From the NCBI GenBank assembly GCA_910585935.1, contig CAJUHN010000010.1:1-34906 (forward strand): a stretch of 34,906 nt of DNA. Direction: 5' to 3'. The position numbers were made by a program, and so were the translations under genes. The notes under the pieces are model-generated. The model saw only the letters and a program-made list of their open reading frames with translations, was not told the origin of the DNA and did not search any database. Each line of letters starts with the position of its first letter. Within the stretch, counting starts at the first letter, position 1. Shown one piece after another: positions 6,977 through 15,222 of this stretch. The stretch comes from an uncultured Lachnospiraceae bacterium (GTDB lineage Bacteria > Bacillota > Clostridia > Lachnospirales > Lachnospiraceae).

Positions 6977-9358
6977 ATGAATCATTCTATCAAGACTATT
7001 TATGTAGTACATCATTCTCATACGGATATTGGTTACACAGATCTGCAGGAGAGAATTTTAGATGAACAGGCACATTATATTCATTCTGTTCTAGATATCA
7101 TGAAAAGTTCAGAAAAAAATGCAGATTTTCGTTGGAACTGTGAAACTTACTTTTGTGTAGAACGCTTTTTTTCACAGGCTACACAAGAAGAAAAAAATGA
7201 TTTTTTTCATTATGTAAAAACAGGGCAAATGGGAATGTCTGCTTCTTATTTAAACTTTACAGATCTTTTAGATTATGAGGTGTATAGAAAGCGTTTATCT
7301 GAAATGAATACTTTATTTCAGGAACATGAAATAGATATAAAAACAGCTATGACAGCAGATATTAATGGTATTTCTATGGGGCAGAGAGATGCCTTATTAG
7401 AATATGGAGTGGAGTTTTTATTTACTAATGTTCATACTCATCATGGTATGTATCCGCTTTATCAAAATCAGAACGCTTATTGGTGGAAAAATAAAGAGGG
7501 AAAAAGTCTTCTTGTCTGGAATGGAGAACATTATAATTTAGGAAATGTTTTAGGAATTAAACCTAATGTTTCTCCTAATTTTATGACAGATAGTTATCTT
7601 GGAAGGGAGAAAGAACTAGAAGATTCGATCTCTACTTTAAAGAAAAATGTAGATGATTATTTGAATTCTTGTGAAGAACAAGGGTATCCATATGATTTTA
7701 TTGTCTGTGCGGTATCTGGTGTATTCAGTGATAATGCACCTCCTAATATAGAAATTTTACGAACAATAGAACATTTTCAGAAAAGATATGGGACAGAAGT
7801 ATGTTTGAAAATGGTATCGTTACAAGAATTATATTCTGCGATAAAAGATAAATTAAAAGATGCTCCTGTATTAAAAGGTGATTTTACTGATTGGTGGGCA
7901 AATGGTGTTGGCTCAACTCCTTATGCTGTAAAACATTATAAAGAGGCACAAAGAATTTATCATCTGTGTGGAAGACTAGACCCTGCTGTATATCAAAAAT
8001 ATCCACAGGAAGCGAGAATAGCAGAGGATAATTTATTGTTGTATTCAGAACATACTTGGGGACATTCTGCTACCATAACGAATCCTTATGATACGATGGT
8101 TCTTAATTTAGATATGCGTAAGACCAGTTATGCTTCTAAAGCTCATGAAAGTGCTTCTCTTATGCTCAATAAGACAGCAGCAGAAGCAGGTGATATTTTA
8201 CGATATTATAATACAAATGGAAAAATTAAAGTTATAAATACAGGAACTTCTGAGGGGATGATGCCAGTGGAATTTTACATAGAAAGTATGTCTATGAAAA
8301 ATGCGCAAATCATAAGAAGTTCTGATAAGAAAGAAATTCCCTGTCAGATTTCTTCCCATCCTAGAGGGGTATTGATAAGTTTTATAGATACTTTTTCTTC
8401 AAAAGAAGTAAAAGAATATGAATATAGAGAACTTCCTCCTATAAAAAAAGTGATAAATACAAGACAATGTTATATTGGAGCAGAGCGTATTCAAGATATT
8501 GTAAATGACTATGAACCTATTACTTATAAATTGCCATATGAGATAGAAAATGACTGGTTTAAAATTAATTATAGAATAGGAGAAGGTATTACTTCTTTTT
8601 ATAATAAAAGAGAAGAATGTGAAATGCTGGGGGAAGGATTGGCAAGGTTTTTTACTCCTATTTATGAATGTACTTCTATCCGCACAAATGATTATTCCGA
8701 ACGCAGTATTTTAGGACGAAATGTCCGTGGAAAACATGCGGTACAATATCAAGGAGAGTTAATAGAGGTAAAATGTTTAGAGCAGGGGAAAATTTTTACT
8801 ACGCTAGAGTTTGTATACTCTTTAGAGGGAACGAATTATTGTTCTGTTGTTTTTAAGATATATCACCTCATTCCAAAGATAGATTTTAAACTTAAGCTGG
8901 CAAAAACAATTTCTAATAATATTGAAAGCATTTATTTACCATTGACTTTAGAACTTCCTGATAGAAAGATTTATCTGGAAAAGGGGACAGAACCTTTTAT
9001 GCCGGGGGTAGAACAGTTGCCGGGAACTTGTATAGAATATTATATGTCTGATTATGGAATGATATATCAGACTTCAAAAGGCAGCGTTTCGATTCAGACT
9101 TTAGATGTTCCATTGTTTTATATGGGAGAGATGAAACATCATTCAATTAAGTTATGCGATGGGAAATTAGAGTATAATGATAGAGATATTTATTCTTGGG
9201 TTATGAATAATATTTGGGAAACAAATTTTAAAATGGATTTGTCTGGGTATGCTGAATTTCGTTATTCTATTTCTCTCAGTGAGAAGCGAGAAATACAGAG
9301 ATGTTTTGATGAGCTTTTAGATGGGACTTTGGGGACATATACTATAATGATAGAATGA
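6977..9358 (+). CDS. Glycoside hydrolase family 38 alpha-mannosidase
   Basis: 793 residues, no signal peptide, so cytoplasmic. The GH38 domain opens with VVHHSHTDIGYTD (zinc ligands His15 and Asp17). The probable nucleophile is Asp128 in MTADINGISMG. WWANGVGSTPY and SEHTWGHSATITNPYD follow in the catalytic/central region, and beta-sandwich domains follow after about residue 400. Retaining Zn-dependent exo-alpha-mannosidases of this family release mannose from host or yeast glycans. The start sits just after the ROK stop, with GAAAGGA as ribosome site. Last gene of the operon; R copy 6 follows after 18 bp. No transporter is encoded here, so oligosaccharide uptake must be encoded elsewhere. Confidence 0.9.
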   Translation: MNHSIKTIYVVHHSHTDIGYTDLQERILDEQAHYIHSVLDIMKSSEKNADFRWNCETYFCVERFFSQATQEEKNDFFHYVKTGQMGMSASYLNFTDLLDYEVYRKRLSEMNTLFQEHEIDIKTAMTADINGISMGQRDALLEYGVEFLFTNVHTHHGMYPLYQNQNAYWWKNKEGKSLLVWNGEHYNLGNVLGIKPNVSPNFMTDSYLGREKELEDSISTLKKNVDDYLNSCEEQGYPYDFIVCAVSGVFSDNAPPNIEILRTIEHFQKRYGTEVCLKMVSLQELYSAIKDKLKDAPVLKGDFTDWWANGVGSTPYAVKHYKEAQRIYHLCGRLDPAVYQKYPQEARIAEDNLLLYSEHTWGHSATITNPYDTMVLNLDMRKTSYASKAHESASLMLNKTAAEAGDILRYYNTNGKIKVINTGTSEGMMPVEFYIESMSMKNAQIIRSSDKKEIPCQISSHPRGVLISFIDTFSSKEVKEYEYRELPPIKKVINTRQCYIGAERIQDIVNDYEPITYKLPYEIENDWFKINYRIGEGITSFYNKREECEMLGEGLARFFTPIYECTSIRTNDYSERSILGRNVRGKHAVQYQGELIEVKCLEQGKIFTTLEFVYSLEGTNYCSVVFKIYHLIPKIDFKLKLAKTISNNIESIYLPLTLELPDRKIYLEKGTEPFMPGVEQLPGTCIEYYMSDYGMIYQTSKGSVSIQTLDVPLFYMGEMKHHSIKLCDGKLEYNDRDIYSWVMNNIWETNFKMDLSGYAEFRYSISLSEKREIQRCFDELLDGTLGTYTIMIE

Positions 9359-9376
9359 TGGGAGAGTTATGACAGA

Positions 9377-9535
9377 GGTTCGTCCCAGCAAGGAACTATT
9401 CCAACGAAGCCGCGCTCTCGCTCCGTGTAAGACTACGCGGTACTAAATTCGCCGTTTCGCTTCTTGCGAAACTGCTCATTAAGTACCAACGTCTTTCAAG
9501 GGGCTTCTTTTGGAATAGTTCCTTGCTGGGGCTAG
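9377..9535 (+). repeat. Element R copy 6
   Basis: Full copy at the 3' end of the mannosidase gene, sense orientation. Arms CCCAGCAAGGAACTATTCC/GGAATAGTTCCTTGCTGGG pair perfectly. The inner hairpin GTTTCGCTTCTTGCGAAAC is perfect. The central block is the GTGTAAGACTAC variant also seen in copy 2. Confidence 0.92.
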
Positions 9536-9552
9536 TTTATGTTATATTTTCT

Positions 9553-10113
9553 TCAGTCGTAATAGCCACAGTCAACAGCTAGAAGGGTATTGTCTTTGAT
9601 CGCCCAATATAAAATAGTGCAATCGTTATAGCCGAGTTCGATTACGTTTGCGTTTTCAAAGTGGTCAAAATATTGTTTTAAATCGGAAGCAGGAGTTTTC
9701 GTTTCATTTGCAAAATAATTTATTTCATTTAGAAGATAATTCCAATCTCGCCTTATAAGTGTTGCAGGTTTGAGAGTTGCATAAAGTTTATATCTAGAAT
9801 CTACTGTAAGGCAATATTTTCTTTCTTCTCGTGAAATGTTCCAAAATTCTGAATCCCATCCCTCATAATATGCCATACAAGATAAAACTGTTTGTGCATA
9901 TACATCCATAATGTGGGATAGTATTATGTAACTTTTAGGAAATTCGTAAACTCCAAAGTCCATGACTGTGTAATTTAACTGATATATTTTGTATTGTTCT
10001 TTTATATTTATCCATTCTAACTTTTCAGCAGTACGACAAAATACATCATAATCTTGTATGATCTCTCTAAGTTGTTCAATTGGCTGATTCATAAAATCTA
10101 ATTGCTGTCCCAT
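9553..10113 (-). CDS. Hypothetical protein, start overlapping the methyltransferase remnant
   Basis: 186 residues, family not recognised. Rich in Tyr and Trp (CMAYYEGWDSEFWNI), no signal peptide and no clear membrane segment; it looks like a soluble, mostly helical protein. It ends with VDCGYYD. AAGGTGGGA lies about 10 nt before the ATG on the minus strand. The ATG lies 11 bp inside the truncated methyltransferase ORF, which runs the other way, so any promoter must lie within methyltransferase sequence. It could be an accessory or control gene of the restriction-modification island, or an unrelated gene brought next to it by the deletion that removed the methyltransferase start. Confidence 0.6.
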   Translation of the reverse strand: MGQQLDFMNQPIEQLREIIQDYDVFCRTAEKLEWINIKEQYKIYQLNYTVMDFGVYEFPKSYIILSHIMDVYAQTVLSCMAYYEGWDSEFWNISREERKYCLTVDSRYKLYATLKPATLIRRDWNYLLNEINYFANETKTPASDLKQYFDHFENANVIELGYNDCTILYWAIKDNTLLAVDCGYYD

Positions 10114-11173
10114 AACTCACAATCCCACCTTTTTACTGGAGCTGGTGGAATGGATATAGGGTTTGAAAGAGCAGGAATTGAAGTAGTCTTTGCAAACGAA
10201 CTGATGAGTGAGGCAGCGGCAACATATAATGCGAATCATGCCGCTGGAGTAATGGTTAATGATGATGTGAATAATATACTTAAATCGATAGATCGCTTTC
10301 AGGGTGTTGATTTTGTCTTTGGAGGACCTCCGTGTCAAGGATTTTCTGTGGCAGGGAAAATGAATCCTAATGATGAGAGAAACAAACTAATTTTTACATT
10401 TCTTGATATAGTTGAGAGAGTTCGACCGAAAGCTTTTGTTATGGAAAATGTTAAAGCACTTGGGGTGTTAGAAAAATGGGAATCTGTGCGCAGAAAGTAT
10501 TTGGAGCGAGTTTATGCTCTGGGTTATAACTGCGTGCCATTTATTATGCTATAGAATATGGAGTTTCACAAAAGAGAGAGAGAGTATTCTTCATTGGCAT
10601 AAAAAATAATAGTGATCCTTTCTCTGAATATGTTATGAATGATCTGCTTATTCAACAAAAGAATAAGGCTTCAACGGTTAGAGAAATATTGCAATCTTTA
10701 GGAAAAGCAGGTACAGATCAAAATCCAGATACTTGTACAGCAAAGATTATATTTGCTACTCATCCAATTATGAGGAAATCTCCATATGCTAGGATGTACT
10801 TTAATGGTCAAGGACGACCGATAGATGTTGATGGTTATGCAAATACCTTACCTGCTTCTATGGGGGGGGGGAAAATAAAACACCATTTGTAGATGAAGAT
10901 TATCTTTATGGAGATGCATCAAGTGATTGGATTGTTGATTATCATAAAGGGTTAATGAATGGAACTATTGTACCAGAGAGTAAAGAAGCACCTAAAAGGT
11001 TAAGAAGAATTACAATAAAAGAAGCTACAAGGATTCAATCTTTTCCTGATGATTACGTTTTCTGCGGAAATAAAGGAGTAATATATACACAGATTGGAAA
11101 TGCTGTGCCTTGTAAAATGGCAGAAGCCGTAGCAAGAGCAGTAGTCACATATTTAGAAAAGGAAATGATTTAG
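10102..11173 (+). pseudogene. C5-cytosine DNA methyltransferase, frameshifted and 5'-truncated
   Basis: Transfers methyl from SAM to cytosine C5 and would protect against the nuclease at 11377-12303. Motifs in order: I LFTGAGGMDIGFERAG; IV GGPPCQGFSVAG with the catalytic PCQ; VI FVMENVKAL; VIII SQKRERVFFIG; IX RRITIKEATRIQSFPDDY; X YTQIGNAVP. These are spread over three frames. The first break is near 10540-10550, where VPFIML then stop is followed in another frame by AIEYGVSQKRERV. The second is at a run of ten G (10862-10871). The N-terminus (MLSHNSQSH) is not the usual short lead into motif I and has no ribosome site, so the true start seems lost. Unless both shifts are sequencing errors, it is inactive. 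Confidence 0.88.
10862..10871 (+). repeat. Homopolymer G(10) in the methyltransferase
   Basis: Ten consecutive G within an AT-rich gene, at the border of two reading frames. Lengths of 8 or 11 would join the frames (reading SMGG..ENKTPF). Such tracts slip in replication and are known switches of phase-variable methyltransferases, but are also error-prone in sequencing. Confidence 0.85.
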
Positions 11174-11270
11174 ATTTAGTAGGAGTAAAATATGTTGATT
11201 TTGACTTAGAGAAGTTTTAAGTGATCCATATTTTCAAATTAGATGATGTCGTATATTTTTTACTATGAAA

Positions 11271-11372
11271 AAGAGGCTGTTGCAAAATAAAAATTTTATA
11301 CTATATATGGATATAAGTTTCTATTATATATACAATATTTAGTATTTAATATTCATTTTGCAACAGCTTCTT
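11271..11372. repeat. 102-bp inverted-repeat element / possible bidirectional terminator
   Basis: 18-bp ends AAGAGGCTGTTGCAAAAT and ATTTTGCAACAGCTTCTT pair at 17 of 18 positions around an AT-rich centre. Located exactly between the convergent methyltransferase and nuclease genes and T-rich on exit, so it could terminate both. GGCTGTTGCAAAA-type ends also occur on insertion-sequence termini, so a MITE or IS remnant is an alternative. Confidence 0.6.
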
Positions 11373-11376
11373 TATT

Positions 11377-12303
11377 TTAGTTCCTTTTTAATCCAAATAT
11401 TTGTTGTGCGAGTTTATCTAGATAGGATATTACTTCTTTCTTAAATTTGGTTTCATGAGCAGTTTGCAGAATAAATCGCACGAATTCATTACAGTCGATG
11501 ATTTCCAATGAAGAAATCATAGTTGATAAGAAAAATTGATAGGATAAAATGCGGAGCATGAAATTACGAAACATATATTCATTTTGAATCGTATCTATGA
11601 AATCACTATCTTTTTCTCCACGAGAACCTTCAATAAACAACATTCTTGTTCCACCAGCATACATGACTTTATCAGCAGCATGACGAACATCGGTTTCTGC
11701 ATATTTTTTGTCTTTTAATTCATTGGAGGATATGAGTTTACCATTAATATAAATATCTAGATCGCTGACTTCACGACCAGAAGCTCCACTCTGATTCACA
11801 GGATGTACTTCTACTATAATATCAGGATTATGCAGATACATTAGATGATAGATTCCTGCTACCATGAGAGTGAGGACTTCACCTTCATAGCTGATTTTCA
11901 AAGCCTCATTAATATATTGCAACAGTTTTGATGGAAGATTAGTAGAATCATCAATCATGAAAAGTGTTAGTTTTTCTCTTTCATCCCTGATTTGAATTAA
12001 TTTACACAACAAATAAATCAGACATTGATATGCATCGGCTGAAGAGGATATTAGTGGAAGATTATCACACAAAGCATTTAGTATGGCTTGATCATTACCT
12101 CTTCGGACAGCATTTGTCTTATCTAGTTTAGAAAATCGAGCAGGTTTATTCAGAAAAGGCTCATTCGATCCGCCAAGGGCTTTTTTTAAAACTTCTATTT
12201 CAAATGGTACAATAATTTTGTGACAAATAGTTCTTGCATCATATGCTCCTAGTAATGTGGATTGTTTCTGTAAACACAGAGGATTGATATTTTCATTATT
12301 CAT
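11377..12303 (-). CDS. Putative type II restriction endonuclease (PD-(D/E)XK)
   Basis: 308 residues, no signal peptide. The likely active site is Asp183 in REVSDLDIY with Glu195-Leu-Lys197 in SSNELKDK, the D...ExK spacing of PD-(D/E)XK nucleases. Conserved-looking surroundings are VEVHPVNQSGASGREV before it and DVRHAADKVMYAGG after it. Pairing with a C5 methyltransferase supports a type II restriction enzyme. The recognition site cannot be read, and the specific restriction family is not assigned here. Convergent with the methyltransferase; no frameshift seen. An intact nuclease beside a dead methyltransferase would be lethal unless it is silent, inactive or protected by another enzyme. Confidence 0.72.
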   Translation of the reverse strand: MNNENINPLCLQKQSTLLGAYDARTICHKIIVPFEIEVLKKALGGSNEPFLNKPARFSKLDKTNAVRRGNDQAILNALCDNLPLISSSADAYQCLIYLLCKLIQIRDEREKLTLFMIDDSTNLPSKLLQYINEALKISYEGEVLTLMVAGIYHLMYLHNPDIIVEVHPVNQSGASGREVSDLDIYINGKLISSNELKDKKYAETDVRHAADKVMYAGGTRMLFIEGSRGEKDSDFIDTIQNEYMFRNFMLRILSYQFFLSTMISSLEIIDCNEFVRFILQTAHETKFKKEVISYLDKLAQQIFGLKRN

Positions 12304-12382
12304 AGATATTTCATCTTTAATTTATTCCTCTATTTTAGAAGTCTATTATATAGCACGTTGACTACATTTTCAAGAATATTGA

Positions 12383-12547
12383 AAAAACAGTAATGAAACA
12401 ATTAAGACAATACAGCAACTTATTATACATACTGCAGGTGGAAATATTTTTAATGTAAAAGTAAAGAAAATACTTAATAATGGTAAAATTGCTTCTAATT
12501 CCAGAAACCATCATAAAAATATATATGAACATAGATATTTAAACTAA
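12383..12547 (+). pseudogene. Possible coding relic
   Basis: A 54-codon open frame without a start codon, immediately preceded by an in-frame TGA and ending in TAA. It includes HTAGGNIFNVKVKKILNNGK, which reads like protein rather than chance, but no family is recognised. Within the roughly 470-bp gap between nuclease and lipoprotein; nothing else is evident there apart from the promoter at 12640. Confidence 0.2.
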
Positions 12548-12639
12548 AATTTGACAGGATAAATATTATATTTTAATGATTGTTTATCAGGCTGAAATAT
12601 TTAAAACTAATTGTGCCAAATTTTATCTCTTTATCATAT

Positions 12640-12668
12640 TTGCAGTACTAACAGTATAAGTATAGAAT
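12640..12668 (+). promoter_or_regulatory. Putative lipoprotein gene promoter
   Basis: TTGCAG (12640-12645), 17-nt spacer, TAGAAT (12663-12668), about 100 nt before the lipoprotein ATG. Confidence 0.45.
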
Positions 12669-12772
12669 GATTTTCCTTATTCATGTTTACAATATTTTTG
12701 TGATTGAATTTTATCCAGCTTAGTGATAAAATGAATTTACTAAAAAATGAAGTATGCAAAGGAGAAAGAAAA

Positions 12773-13381
12773 ATGAAAAAGCGTTTACTTATGATATTAT
12801 GTGGGTCATTAGTGATTGTGCTAAGTGGATGTAGTAATACGAAAGAATCTCAAAATAATAATACTTCTACGATAACAGAAGAATCAAGTTATGAGAATGA
12901 TACCAACACTATGACTGTTATTATAGAAAAATCAGATATGGAAAGTAAAACAGATAGCGTTACTACTGAAGCAAATCAGAATGATCAGGATACAGAACAA
13001 GAAGAACAAACCAATAATTCTTCTTACTATGGTACATGGGAAGTGCAGGATTATCAGGCAGCAGGAGTTTCTGCCTTGTCAACAGAAGAATGTGAAGCTT
13101 TTAAAGAGTATATGATTACTTATCAAGCAGATGCAGTATTTCAAAATGGTAATAATATGAACCTCACAGAAGTGGAATATCAACATGAAACTTATACAGA
13201 AGAAACATTAGTTCAGGATTATAGGGCTAATTTGGGAGAATGGTGGAATGGAATAGAGGAAGTCCGCAGTGTTAATATTACATCAACAGACAATTTCTTT
13301 GGAAGTCATTTTTTTGTCGCTGACAATAATACTATATGGATATATTATGAGGGTGTGTTTTTTCTGGCAAAAAAAGTCTGA
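12773..13381 (+). CDS. Hypothetical lipoprotein
   Basis: 202 residues. The ATG at 12773 is chosen because it follows AAAGGAG and begins a clean lipoprotein signal: MKKRLLMILCGS, a hydrophobic stretch, then the lipobox LSGC with Cys20 as the lipidated residue. In-frame start codons further upstream (from 12704) would bury the signal peptide. Residues 21-90 are a low-complexity Ser/Thr/Asn/Glu-rich linker. Residues about 93-202 form a globular domain starting YYGTWEVQDYQAAG and ending with aromatic beta-like strands (WIYYEGVFFLAKKV). No family recognised. Should be anchored on the outer face of the membrane. Gene order gives no function. Confidence 0.85.
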   Translation: MKKRLLMILCGSLVIVLSGCSNTKESQNNNTSTITEESSYENDTNTMTVIIEKSDMESKTDSVTTEANQNDQDTEQEEQTNNSSYYGTWEVQDYQAAGVSALSTEECEAFKEYMITYQADAVFQNGNNMNLTEVEYQHETYTEETLVQDYRANLGEWWNGIEEVRSVNITSTDNFFGSHFFVADNNTIWIYYEGVFFLAKKV

Positions 13382-13495
13382 TCTATGGTTAAATTTATAA
13401 AAATCAACACATAACTTATAACAATAATCAAAACCCTTACAATAACAAAAAAAGGTATCATAAAGAGATATTTTTTGAAAAAGCAGAGGAAAAAA

Positions 13496-14152
13496 ATGGA
13501 GAAGAAAATGTATAACATTGTGATTTTTGATTTAGATGGGACATTATTGAACACTTTGGAGGATTTAAAAGATGCAGTCAATGCGGCATTAAGACAATAT
13601 CATTATCCAGAGAGAGATTTAGAAGAAGTGAGAAATTTTGTTGGAAACGGAGCAAAAGTATTGATAGAGAGATCTGTTCCAGAACATACTTCTATAGAAA
13701 ATATAGAAAAGTGTTTAGGAAGTTTTCGGGCTTATTATAAAGAACACTGTAAAGATAAAACCAAACCCTACGATTCTATTATAGAACTGTTGACAACTTT
13801 AAGAGAGCTGAAAATAAAAATCGGGGTGGTTTCTAATAAGTTTGATGCAGCGACTAAGGAATTGTGTAAAGATTTCTTTCAAGATAAGATAGATGTGGCA
13901 ATTGGAACACCACAGATTTCAAAGAAACCAGCTCCTGACAGTGTATGGGAAGCGATAGAAGAGTTAGGCGGGAAAAGAGAACAGGCACTTTATGTAGGAG
14001 ATTCAGAGGTAGATATACAGACTGCTAAAAATGCAGGAATTCCATCTGTGAGTGTGACATGGGGATTTCGGAAGAAAGAGTTTCTAAAGACAAAAGAACC
14101 AGACTATATTATTGATACTCCTATGGAATTAATCCATATTTTAACTACCTAA
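13496..14152 (+). CDS. HAD family hydrolase, phosphoglycolate phosphatase-like
   Basis: 218 residues from the ATG at 13496, which follows AGAGGA; an upstream TTG at 13475 and an in-frame ATG at 13508 are alternatives. Motif I VIFDLDGTLLNT (nucleophile Asp12, acid Asp14), motif II VVSNK, motif III lysine in SKKPAPDS, motif IV YVGDSEVDIQTAKNAG. The helical cap between residues about 20 and 85 is the C1 type of the Gph/PpaX group. Members dephosphorylate phosphoglycolate, pyrophosphate or sugar phosphates; the substrate is not decided by these motifs. Stands alone, 114 bp after the lipoprotein gene. Confidence 0.9.
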   Translation: MEKKMYNIVIFDLDGTLLNTLEDLKDAVNAALRQYHYPERDLEEVRNFVGNGAKVLIERSVPEHTSIENIEKCLGSFRAYYKEHCKDKTKPYDSIIELLTTLRELKIKIGVVSNKFDAATKELCKDFFQDKIDVAIGTPQISKKPAPDSVWEAIEELGGKREQALYVGDSEVDIQTAKNAGIPSVSVTWGFRKKEFLKTKEPDYIIDTPMELIHILTT

Positions 14153-14173
14153 ATTCATTTCCTACAAACTTAA

Positions 14174-14231
14174 GGGAAGGAATGATTCCAAAAGAAGCCC
14201 CTTGGAAGACGTCGGCACTTAATGAGCGGTA
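14174..14231 (-). repeat. Element R copy 7 (half)
   Basis: Only one half: GGGAAGGAATGATTCC, AAGCCCCTTGGAAGACGTCG and GCACTTAATGAGC, ending abruptly. The matching arm is lost, possibly by recombination with copy 8 downstream. Confidence 0.8.
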
Positions 14232-14326
14232 TGGGATTTGGATTTTGTTTTTTTGTGTGAATATAAACTTGTCTAGTCGAATAGTAATTATTTATAATTA
14301 TAGTTTAAGCCTACTTTAACATCAAA

Positions 14327-14481
14327 GGTTCGCTACAGCAAGAACCTTTTCCAACGAAGCCGCGCTTTCGCTCCGTTCCAGACGTAATGGATACTAAATT
14401 CGCAGCCCCTAACAGGACTGCTCATTAAGTACCAACGTCTTCCAAGGGGCTTCTTTTGGAATAGGTTCTTGCTTCCGCTAG
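14327..14481 (+). repeat. Element R copy 8
   Basis: Full copy. Arms GCAAGAACCTTTTCC and GGAATAGGTTCTTGC pair with one internal mismatch; inner hairpin around AGCCCCTAACAGGACTGCT. Sense orientation 3' of the HAD gene. Its flanks (ACTTTAACATCAAAGGTTCG and TGGCTGTTCTAATTT) match those of copy 3. In the 14153-14853 gap, GTAATTATTTAT also recurs three times around the R copies. Confidence 0.9.
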
Positions 14482-14640
14482 TTGGGTGGCTGTTCTAATT
14501 TATGGAAAGAGGACTTCCTTATAATATATAGAAGAAGGGTGATAGAATAAAAAGATGGAATAGTAATTATTTATGGTAACAATTTAGACTTTATTTGTTA
14601 TGGTGAAATTCGCTTTTCACAGAGTAGAACCATCAATAGA

Positions 14641-14795
14641 CTAGCGGAGGCAAGGAAGTATTCCAAAAGAAACCCCTTGGAAGACGTTGGTACTTAATGA
14701 GCAGTCCTGTTAAGGGCTGCGAATTTAGTATCCGCTACGTCTGGAACGGAGCGAGAGCGCGGTTTCGCTGGAATACTTCCTTGCCGGAGCGAACC
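14641..14795 (-). repeat. Element R copy 9
   Basis: Full minus copy, CTAG to GAACC. Arms GGCAAGGAAGTATTCC/GGAATACTTCCTTGCC; inner hairpin GCAGTCCTGTTAAGGGCTGC. Forms an inverted pair with copy 8, 160 bp away. The flanking dyad GTGAAA/TTTCAC is at about 14603-14620. Antisense and upstream of the ABC leader promoter. Confidence 0.92.
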
Positions 14796-14853
14796 TTTGA
14801 TCCCCAAATAGACTGAACGGTAATTATTTATGATAGAACTTGGAAAAAATCTA

Positions 14854-14882
14854 TTGACAAATATCGGAAATGTCAGTACTAT
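14854..14882 (+). promoter_or_regulatory. Promoter of the leader peptide-ABC operon
   Basis: TTGACA (14854-14859), 17-nt spacer, TACTAT (14877-14882). TGACA/TGTCA at 14855-14859/14871-14875 make an inverted repeat within the promoter that could be a repressor site. Confidence 0.65.
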
Positions 14883-14938
14883 ATTAGATAGATTTCTGTT
14901 GTGGTGAAACAGAAAAATAAAAAAGGAGGTAGGAACTA

Positions 14939-15025
14939 ATGAGAAATAAACCAATTTTAATGCAAAAACAATTAAATATGGAATCAGAAGTGAGTTTAGC
15001 CTGCCTCAATTACGCACGATTATAA
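14939..15025 (+). CDS. 28-residue leader peptide (BmrB-like role)
   Basis: A short ORF behind a perfect AAAAGGAGG site: it starts MRNKPILMQK and ends SLACLNYARL. No membrane segment. It sits between the promoter and two terminators ahead of a heterodimeric ABC exporter. In Bacillus subtilis the bmrCD exporter is controlled by translation of the short bmrB ORF through transcription attenuation; the layout here is the same although sequence homology is not claimed. A ribosome stalled by a drug near its end would change folding of the following RNA. The last third of the ORF can also pair with the region before the ABC gene (15208-15222). Confidence 0.75.
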   Translation: MRNKPILMQKQLNMESEVSLACLNYARL

Positions 15026-15052
15026 GGAGAATCTATCATAAGAGATAGTAAT

Positions 15053-15088
15053 ATGCCGTAGTCCGAGAGAAGACTGCGGCATTTTTTT
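15053..15088 (+). terminator. Attenuator terminator T1
   Basis: ATGCCGTAGTC (15053-15063) pairs with GACTGCGGCAT (15072-15082) over 11 bp with one U-G, then seven T. Lies 28 nt after the leader stop. A smaller hairpin CTATC/GATAG lies between. Confidence 0.88.
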
Positions 15089-15124
15089 ATGAAATATCAG
15101 GAGATTATAGAAAAAAATGTTTTG

Positions 15125-15148
15125 GCGGACAGAGTGTCTGCTTTTTTT
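15125..15148 (+). terminator. Attenuator terminator T2
   Basis: GCGGACA, loop GAG, TGTCTGC (one G-U), then seven T. A second intrinsic terminator 37 nt after T1 and still 100 nt ahead of the ABC gene. Confidence 0.8.
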
Positions 15149-15207
15149 GTTCTATAGAGAATGTGAGAGAATTTGTAGAATATAACATTTATTCATAATT
15201 TCAGGAA

Positions 15208-15222
15208 ATCGTGTAATTGAGG
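15208..15222 (+). promoter_or_regulatory. Anti-leader pairing segment before the ABC ribosome site
   Basis: ATCGTGTAATTGAGG is complementary to the leader-ORF segment CCTCAATTACGCACGAT (15004-15020) apart from a 2-nt bulge. It lies just before the Shine-Dalgarno GAGGAGGAAAGGGG (about 15226-15239), so pairing could affect initiation at 15248. Confidence 0.55.

Noticed and set aside
14694..14954. Minus-strand ORF with SRSVPDV-type sequence, also at 19534-19719
   Set aside because: Translation of element R; the same peptide appears wherever the repeat is open in that frame, so it is a repeat artefact.
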